A DNA stretch of 64,000 nt, taken from contig CP136065.1 of NCBI GenBank assembly GCA_032622095.1, positions 51,389,949 to 51,453,948 on the forward strand. The letters run 5' to 3'. The DNA comes from Siphonodentalium dalli (Eukaryota > Mollusca > Scaphopoda > Gadilida > Siphonodentaliidae). Both the position numbers and the translations under genes were made by a program. Shown here in pieces: positions 55,301 to 64,000 of this stretch (the first letter of the stretch is position 1; each line of letters starts with the position of its first letter). The notes under the pieces were generated by a model that worked only from the letters and a program-made list of their open reading frames with translations, was not told the origin of the DNA and ran no database searches.

Positions 55301-58300
55301 CACCACATATCGACATGGCGAGGGCGCTGAGACATGGGGCCACACCATGCACCACATATCGACATGGCGAGGGCGCTGTGACATGGGGCCACACCATGTG
55401 CCACATATCGACATGGCGAGGGCGCTGTGACATGGGGCCACACCATGCAACACATATCGACATGGCGAGGGCGCTGTGACATGGGGCCACACCATGCACC
55501 ACATATCGACATGTCGATGGCGCTGAGACATGGGGCCACACCATGCACCACATATCGACATGGCGAGGTGGCTGTGACATGGGGCCACACCATGCACCAC
55601 ATATCGACATGGCGAGGGCGCTGTGACATGGGGCCACACCATGCAACACATATCGACGTGGCGAGGGCGCTGAGACATGGGGCCACACCATGCAACACAT
55701 ATCGACATGGTGAGGGCGCTGTGACATGGGGCCACACCATGCACCACATATCGACATGGCGAGGGCGCTGTGACACGGGGCCACACCATGCAACACATAT
55801 CGACATGGCGAGGGCGCTGTGACATGGGGCCACACCATGCAACACATATCGACAAGGCGAGGGCGCTGTGACATGGGGCCACACCATGCAACACATATCG
55901 ACAAGGCGAGGGCGCTGTGACATGGGGCCACACCATGCACCACATATCGACATGGCGAGGGCGCTGTGACCCGGGGCCACACCATGCAACACATATCGAC
56001 ATGGCGAGGGCGCTGTGACATGGGGCCACACCATGCACCACATATCGACATGGCGAGGGCGCTGTGACATGGGGCCACACCATGCACCACATATCGACAT
56101 GGCGAGGGCGATGTGACATGGGGCCACACCATGCAACACATATCGACACGGCGAGGGCGCTGTGACACGGGGCCACACCATGCACCACATATCGACACGG
56201 CGAGGGCGCTGTGACATGGGGCCACACCATGCACCACATATCGACATGGCGAGGGCGCTGTGACATGGGGCCACACCATGCACCACATATCGACATGGCG
56301 AGGGCGCTGTGACATGGGGCCACACCATGCACCACATATCGACATGGCGAGGGCGCTGTGACATGGGGCCACACCATGTGCCACATATCGACATGGCGAG
56401 GGCGCTGTGACATGGGGCCACACCATGCAACACATGTCGACGTGGTGAGGGCGCTGTGACATGGGGCCTCACCATGCAACACATATCGACATGGCGAGGG
56501 CGCTGTGACATGGGGCCACACCATGCACCACATATCGACATGGCGAGGGCGCTGTGACACGGGGCCACACCATGCAACACATGTCGACGTGGTGAGGGCG
56601 CTGTGACATGGGGCCACACCATGCAACACATATCGACATGGCGAGGGTGCTGTGACATGGGGCCACACCATGCACCACATATCGACATGGCGAGGGCGCT
56701 GTGACATGGGGCCACACCATGCAACACATATCGACATGGCGAGGGCGCTGTGACATGGGGCCACACCATGCAACACATATCGACATGGCGAGGGGGCTGT
56801 GACATGGGGCCACACCATGCAACACATATCGACATGGCGAGGGCGCTGTAACATGGGGCCACACCATGCACCACATGTCGACGTGGTGAGGGCGCTGTGA
56901 CATGGGGCCACACCATGTGCCACATATCGACATGGCGTGGGCGCTGTGACATGGGGCCACACCATGCACCACATATCGACATGGCGAGGGCGCTGAGACA
57001 TGGGGCCACACCATGCACCACATATCGACATGGCGAGGGCGCTGTGACATGGGGCCACACCATGTGCCACATATCGACATGGCGAGGGCGCTGTGACATG
57101 GGGCCACACCATGCAACACATATCGACATGGCGAGGGCGCTGTGACATGGGGCCACACCATGCACCACATATCGACATGTCGATGGCGCTGAGACATGGG
57201 GCCACACCATGCACCACATATCGACATGGCGAGGTGGCTGTGACATGGGGCCACACCATGCACCACATATCGACATGGCGAGGGCGCTGTGACATGGGGC
57301 CACACCATGCAACACATATCGACGTGGCGAGGGCGCTGAGACATGGGGCCACACCATGCAACACATATCGACATGGTGAGGGCGCTGTGACATGGGGCCA
57401 CACCATGCACCACATATCGACATGGCGAGGGCGCTGTGACACGGGGCCACACCATGCAACACATATCGACATGGCGAGGGCGCTGTGACATGGGGCCACA
57501 CCATGCAACACATATCGACAAGGCGAGGGCGCTGTGACACGGGGCCACACCATGTGCCACATATCGACATGGCGAGGGCGCTGTGACATGGGGCCACACC
57601 ATGCACCACATATCGACATGGCGAGGGCGCTGTGACATGGGGCCACACCATGCACCACATATCGACAAGGCGAGGGCGCTGTGACATGGGGCCACACCAT
57701 GCAACACATATCGACATGGCGAGGGCGCTGTGACATGGGGCCACACCATGCAACACATATCGACATGGTGAGGGCGCTGTGACATGGGGCCACACCATGT
57801 GCCACATATCGACATGGCGAGGGCGCTGTGACATGGGGCCACACCATGCACCACATATCGACATGGCGAGGGCGCTGAGACATGGGGCCACACCATGCAC
57901 CACATATCGACATGGCGAGGGCGCTGTGACATGGGGCCACACCATGTGCCACATATCGACATGGCGAGGGCGCTGTGACATGGGGCCACACCATGCAACA
58001 CATATCGACATGGCGAGGGCGCTGTGACATGGGGCCACACCATGCACCACATATCGACATGTCGATGGCGCTGAGACACGGGGCCACACCATGCACCACA
58101 TATCGACATGGCGAGGTGGCTGTGACATGGGGCCACACCATGCACCACATATCGACATGGCGAGGGCGCTGTGACATGGGGCCACACCATGCAACACATA
58201 TCGACGTGGCGAGGGCGCTGAGACATGGGGCCACACCATGCAACACATATCGACATGGCGAGGGCGCTGTGACATGGGGCCACACCATGCACCACATATC

Positions 58301-61300
58301 GACATGGCGAGGGCGCTGTGACACGGGGCCACACCATGCAACACATATCGACATGGCGAGGGCGCTGTGACATGGGGCCACACCATGCAACACATATCGA
58401 CAAGGCGAGGGCGCTGTGACACGGGGCCACACCATGTGCCACATATCGACATGGCGAGGGCGCTGTGACATGGGGCCACACCATGCACCACATATCGACA
58501 TGGCGAGGGCGCTGTGACATGGGGCCACACCATGCACCACATATCGACAAGGCGAGGGCGCTGTGACATGGGGCCACACCATGCAACACATATCGACATG
58601 GCGAGGGCGCTGTGACATGGGGCCACACCATGCAACACATATCGACATGGTGAGGGCGCTGTGACATGGGGCCACACCATGTGCCACATATCGACATGGC
58701 GAGGGCGCTGTAACATGGGGCCACACCATGCAACACATATCGACATGGTGAGGGCGCTGTGACATGGGGCCACACCATGCACCACATATCGACATGGCGA
58801 GGGCGCTGTGACATGGGGCCACACCATGCAACACATATCGACATGGCGAAGGCGCTGTGACATGGGGCCACACCATGTGCCACATATCGACATGGCGAGG
58901 GCGCTGTGACATGGGGCCACACCATGCACCACATATCGACATGGCGAGGGCGCTGTGACATGGGGCCACACCATGCACCACATATCGACATGGCGAGGGC
59001 GCTGTGACATGGTGCCACACCATGCACCACATATCGACATGGCGAGGGCGCTGTGACATGGGGCCACACCATGCAACACATATCGACGTGGCGAGGGCGC
59101 TGAGACATGGGGCCACACCATGCACCACATATCGACATGTCGATGGCGCTGAGACATGGGGCCACACCATGCAACACATATCGACATGGCGAGGGCGCTG
59201 TAACATGGGGCCACACAATGTGCCACATATCGACATGGCGAGGGCGCTGTGACATGGGGCCACACCATGCACCACATATCGACATGGCGAGGGCGCTGTG
59301 ACATGGGGCCACACCATGCAACACATATCGACATGGCGAGGGCGCTGTGACATGGGGCCACACCATGCACCACATATCGACATGGCGAGGGCGCTGTGAC
59401 ATGGGGCCACACCATGTGCCACATATCGACATGGCGAGGGCGCTGTGACAAGGGGCCACACCATGCACCACATATCGACATGGCGAGGGCGCTGAGACAT
59501 GGGGCCACACCATGCACCACATATCGACATGGTGAGGGCGCTGTGACATGGGGCCACACCATGCAACACATATCGACATGGTGAGGGCGCTGTGACATGG
59601 GGCCACACCATGCAACACATATCGACATGGTGAGGGCGCTGTGACATGGGGCCACACCATGCACCACATATCGACATGGCGAGGGCGCTGTGACATGGGG
59701 CCACACCATGCAACACATATCGACATGGCGAGGGCGCTGTGACATGGGGCCACACCATGCAACACATATCGACATGGCGAGGGCGCTGTGACATGGGGCC
59801 ACACCATGCAACACATATCGACATGGCGAGGGCGCTGTGACATGGGGCCACACCATGCAACACATATCGACATGGCGAGGGCGCTGTAACATGGGGCCAC
59901 ACCATGTGCCACATATCGACAAGGCGAGGGCGCTGTGACATGGGGCCACACCATGCAACACATATCGACATGGCGAGGGCGCTGTGACATGGGGCCACAC
60001 CATGCACCACATATCGACATGGCGAGGGCGCTGTGACATGGGGCCACACCATGTGCCACATATCGACATGGCGAGGGCGCTGTGACATGGGGCCACACCA
60101 TGCAACACATATCGACATGGCGAGGGCGCTGTGACATGGGGCCACACCATGCACCACATATCGACATGGCGAGGGCGCTGTGACATGGGGCCACACCATG
60201 CACCACATATCGACATGGCGAGGGCGATGTGACATGGGGCCACACCATGCAACACATATCGACACGGCGAGGGCGCTGTGACCCGGGGCCACACCATGCA
60301 CCACATATCGACACGGCGAGGGCGCTGAGACATGGGGCCACACCATGCACCACATATCGACGTGGCGAGGGCGCACATATCGACAAGGCGAGGGCGCTGA
60401 GACATGGGGCCACACCCTGCTCCACATATCGACATGGCGAGGGCGCTGTGACACGGGGCCACACCATGCACCACATATCGACACGGCGAGGGCGCTGAGA
60501 CATGGGGCCACACCATGCACCACATATCGACGTGGCGAGGGCGCTGTGACATGGGGCCACACCATGCACCACATATCGACATGGCGAGGGCGCTGTGACA
60601 TGGTGCCACACCATGCACCACATATCGACATGGCGAGGGCGCTGTGACATGGGGCCACACCATGCACCACATATCGACATGGCGAGGGCGCTGTGACATG
60701 GTGCCACACCATGCACCACATATCGACATGGCGAGGGCGCTGTGACATGGGGCCACACCATGCAACACATATCGACGTGGCGAGGGCGCTGAGACATGGG
60801 GCCACACCATGCACCACATATCGACATGTCGATGGCGCTGAGATATGGGGCCACACCATGCAACACATATCGACATGGCGAGGGCGCTGTAACATGGGGC
60901 CACACAATGTGCCACATATCGACATGGCGAGGGCGCTGTGACATGGGGCCACACCATGCACCACATATCGACATGGCGAGGGCGCTGTGACATGGGGCCA
61001 CACCATGCAACACATATCGACATGGCGAGGGCGCTGTGACATGGGGCCACACCATGCACCACATATCGACATGGCGAGGGCGCTGTGACATGGGGCCACA
61101 CCATGTGCCACATATCGACATGGCGAGGGCGCTGTGACACGGGGCCACACCATGCACCACATATCGACATGGCGAGGGCGCTGAGACATGGGGCCACACC
61201 ATGCACCACATATCGACATGGTGAGGGCGCTGTGACATGGGGCCACACCATGCAACACATATCGACATGGTGAGGGCGCTGTGACATGGGGCCACACCAT

Positions 61301-64000
61301 GCAACACATATCGACATGGTGAGGGCGCTGTGACATGGGGCCACACCATGCACCACATATCGACATGGCGAGGGCGCTGTGACATGGGGCCACACCATGC
61401 AACACATATCGACATGGCGAGGGCGCTGTGACATGGGGCCACACCATGCAACACATATCGACATGGCGAGGGCGCTGTGACATGGGGCCACACCATGCAA
61501 CACATATCGACATGGCGAGGGCGCTGTGACATGGGGCCACACCATGCAACACATATCGACATGGCGAGGGCGCTGTAACATGGGGCCACACCATGTGCCA
61601 CATATCGACAAGGCGAGGGCGCTGTGACATGGGGCCACACCATGCAACACATATCGACATGGCGAGGGCGCTGTGACATGGGGCCACACCATGCACCACA
61701 TATCGACATGGCGAGGGCGCTGTGACATGGGGCCACACCATGTGCCACATATCGACATGGCGAGGGCGCTGTGACATGGGGCCACACCATGCAACACATA
61801 TCGACATGGCGAGGGCGCTGTGACATGGGGCCACACCATGCACCACATATCGACATGGCGAGGGCGCTGTGACATGGGGCCACACCATGCACCACATATC
61901 GACATGGCGAGGGCGATGTGACATGGGGCCACACCATGCAACACATATCGACACGGCGAGGGCGCTGTGACCCGGGGCCACACCATGCACCACATATCGA
62001 CACGGCGAGGGCGCTGAGACATGGGGCCACACCATGCACCACATATCAACGTGGCGAGGGCGCACATATCGACAAGGCGAGGGCGCTGAGACATGGGGCC
62101 ACACCCTGCTCCACATATCGACATGGCGAGGGCGCTGTGACACGGGGCCACACCATGCACCACATATCGACACGGCGAGGGCGCTGAGACATGGGGCCAC
62201 ACCATGCACCACATATCGACGTGGCGAGGGCGCACATATCGACAAGGCGAGGGCGCTGATACATGGGGCCACACCATGCACCACATATCGACGTGGCCAG
62301 GGCGCACATATCGACAAGGCGAGGGCGCTGTGACACGGGGCCACACCATGCACCACATATCGACATGGCGAGGGCGCTGTGACATGGGGCCACACCATGC
62401 ACCACATATCGACATGGCGAGGGCACTGAGACATGGGGCCACACCATGCAACACATATCGACATGGCGAGGGCGCTGTATCATGGGGCCACACAATGTGC
62501 CACATATCGACATGGCGAGGGCGCTGTGACATGGGGCCACACCATGCACCACATATCGACATGGCGAGGGCGCTGTGACATGGGGCCACACCATGCAACA
62601 CATATCGACATGGCGAGGGCGCTGTGACATGGGGCCACACCATGCACCACATATCGACATGGCGAGGGCGCTGTGACTTGGGGCCACACCATGTGCCACA
62701 TATCGACATGGCGAGGGCGCTGTGACACGGGGCCACACCATGCACCACATATCGACATGGCGAGGGCGCTGAGACATGGGGCCACACCATGCACCACATA
62801 TCGACATGGTGAGGGCGCTGTGACATGGGGCCACACCATGCAACACATATCGACATGGTGAGGGCGCTGTGACATGGGGCCACACCATGCAACACATATC
62901 GACATGGTGAGGGCGCTGTGACATGGGGCCACACCATGCACCACATATCGACATGGCGAGGGCGCTGTGACATGGGGCCACACCATGCAACACATATCGA
63001 CATGGCGAGGGCGCTGTGACATGGGGCCACACCATGCAACACATATCGACATGGCGAGGGCGCTGTGACATGGGGCCACACCATGCAACACATATCGACA
63101 TGGCGAGGGCGCTGTGACATGGGGCCACACCATGCAACACATATCGACATGGCGAGGGCGCTGTAACATGGGGCCACACCATGTGCCACATATCGACAAG
63201 GCGAGGGCGCTGTGACATGGGGCCACACCATGCAACACATATCGACATGGCGAGGGCGCTGTGACATGGGGCCACACCATGCACCACATATCGACATGGC
63301 GAGGGCGCTGTGACATGGGGCCACACCATGTGCCACATATCGACATGGCGAGGGCGCTGTGACATGGGGCCACACCATGCAACACATATCGACATGGCGA
63401 GGGCGCTGTGACATGGGGCCACACCATGCACCACATATCGACATGGCGAGGGCGCTGTGACATGGGGCCACACCATGCACCACATATCGACATGGCGAGG
63501 GCGATGTGACATGGGGCCACACCATGCAACACATATCGACACGGCGAGGGCGCTGTGACACGGGGCCACACCATGCACCACATATCGACACGGCGAGGGC
63601 GCTGAGACATGGGGCCACACCATGCACCACATATCGACGTGGCGAGGGCGCACATATCGACAAGGCGAGGGCGCTGAGACATGGGGCCACACCCTGCTCC
63701 ACATATCGACATGGCGAGGGCGCTGTGACACGGGGCCACACCATGCACCACATATCGACACGGCGAGGGCGCTGAGACATGGGGCCACACCATGCACCAC
63801 ATATCGACGTGGCGAGGGCGCACATATCGACAAGGCGAGGGCGCTGATACATGGGGCCACACCATGCACCACATATCGACGTGGCCAGGGCGCACATATC
63901 GACAAGGCGAGGACGCTGTGACACGGGGCCACACCATGCACCACATATCGACATGGCGAGGGCGCTGTGACATGGGGCCACACCATGCAACACATATCGA
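52310..64000. repeat. 49-bp satellite array, more than 11.7 kb, continues past the window
   Basis: About 240 tandem monomers of 49 bp with landmarks GACATGGGGCCACACCATG, CA(C/A)CACATATCGACATGG and GCGAGGGCGCT. Common variants: CATGCACCAC/CATGCAACAC/CATGTGCCAC, GACATGG/GACAAGG/GACACGG/GACGTGG, CTGTGAC/CTGAGAC/CTGTAAC. Truncated 23-bp units (CACATATCGACAAGGCGAGG then GCG) occur near 52606, 60373, 62065, 62232, 62310, 63652, 63820 and 63895. Large blocks repeat at offsets 882, 1666, 1689 and 1588 bp. The monomer contains no TTA, CTA or TCA, so all minus-strand frames stay open; the 3942-codon frame (52165-63993) follows from this. Confidence 0.97.

Noticed and set aside
52165-63993. A 3942-codon minus-strand reading frame as a giant repeat protein
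   Set aside because: The 49-bp monomer simply lacks stop triplets on that strand; all frames are open, there is no non-repeat coding flank, and larger segmental duplications explain its preservation.

Overview
The window looks like nuclear DNA of an invertebrate animal, most likely a bivalve mollusc or a close lophotrochozoan. The basis is AT-rich sequence full of terminal-inverted-repeat (TIR) elements, CCGT/ACGG-rich interspersed repeats, an APE-type LINE with a microsatellite tail, a short retroposon with an (ATCA)n tail, and very long minisatellites. This attribution is inference from repeat style; no species was identified. No host protein gene, tRNA or rRNA could be recognised with confidence. 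One short reading frame near 4.3 kb is a weak exon candidate.

Layout. 0-5.2 kb: small TTAA-flanked elements, a mollusc-type dispersed repeat, a composite repeat with about five 174-bp units, and a 340-bp foldback. 6.1-10.5 kb: a decayed LTR retrotransposon on the minus strand, with LTR remnants, a polypurine tract, gag zinc knuckle, protease, broken reverse transcriptase, RNase H and integrase. 11.35-15.6 kb: a 30-bp minisatellite with internal higher-order duplications. 15.8-25.6 kb: TIR and foldback elements, including a pair member of a 0.5-kb TTAA element whose sister lies at 44 kb. 26.1-26.8 kb: a TTAA element whose right end is tandemly amplified in 68-bp units. 26.9-27.9 kb: a 29-bp minisatellite. 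27.9-34.8 kb: mostly featureless AT-rich DNA with one hAT-like remnant. 34.8-36.2 kb: a 1.17-kb TIR element touching a 36-bp tandem array. 37.5-41.6 kb: a dead minus-strand LINE (ORF1 esterase-like end, endonuclease, reverse transcriptase, C-terminal zinc knuckle), disrupted by a 417-bp DNA element with a perfect 8-bp target duplication. 42-51.9 kb: more foldbacks, TTAA elements, tandem duplications, a GC-rich coding remnant and a 63-bp retroposon with a perfect 13-bp duplication. 51.9-64 kb: a 49-bp satellite of more than 12 kb that runs off the window, with higher-order repeats of 18 and about 34 monomers.

The very long open reading frames (up to 3942 codons on the minus strand of the satellite, 1074 on the plus strand of the 30-bp array) follow from monomers that lack stop triplets and are not taken as genes. 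The most interesting material is repeat biology: several TTAA-flanked families in one 64-kb window, one of them carrying a conserved pair of internal hairpins combined with two different terminal sequences; terminal tandem amplification of another; and satellite higher-order structure that resolves exactly into 49-bp and 23-bp units.
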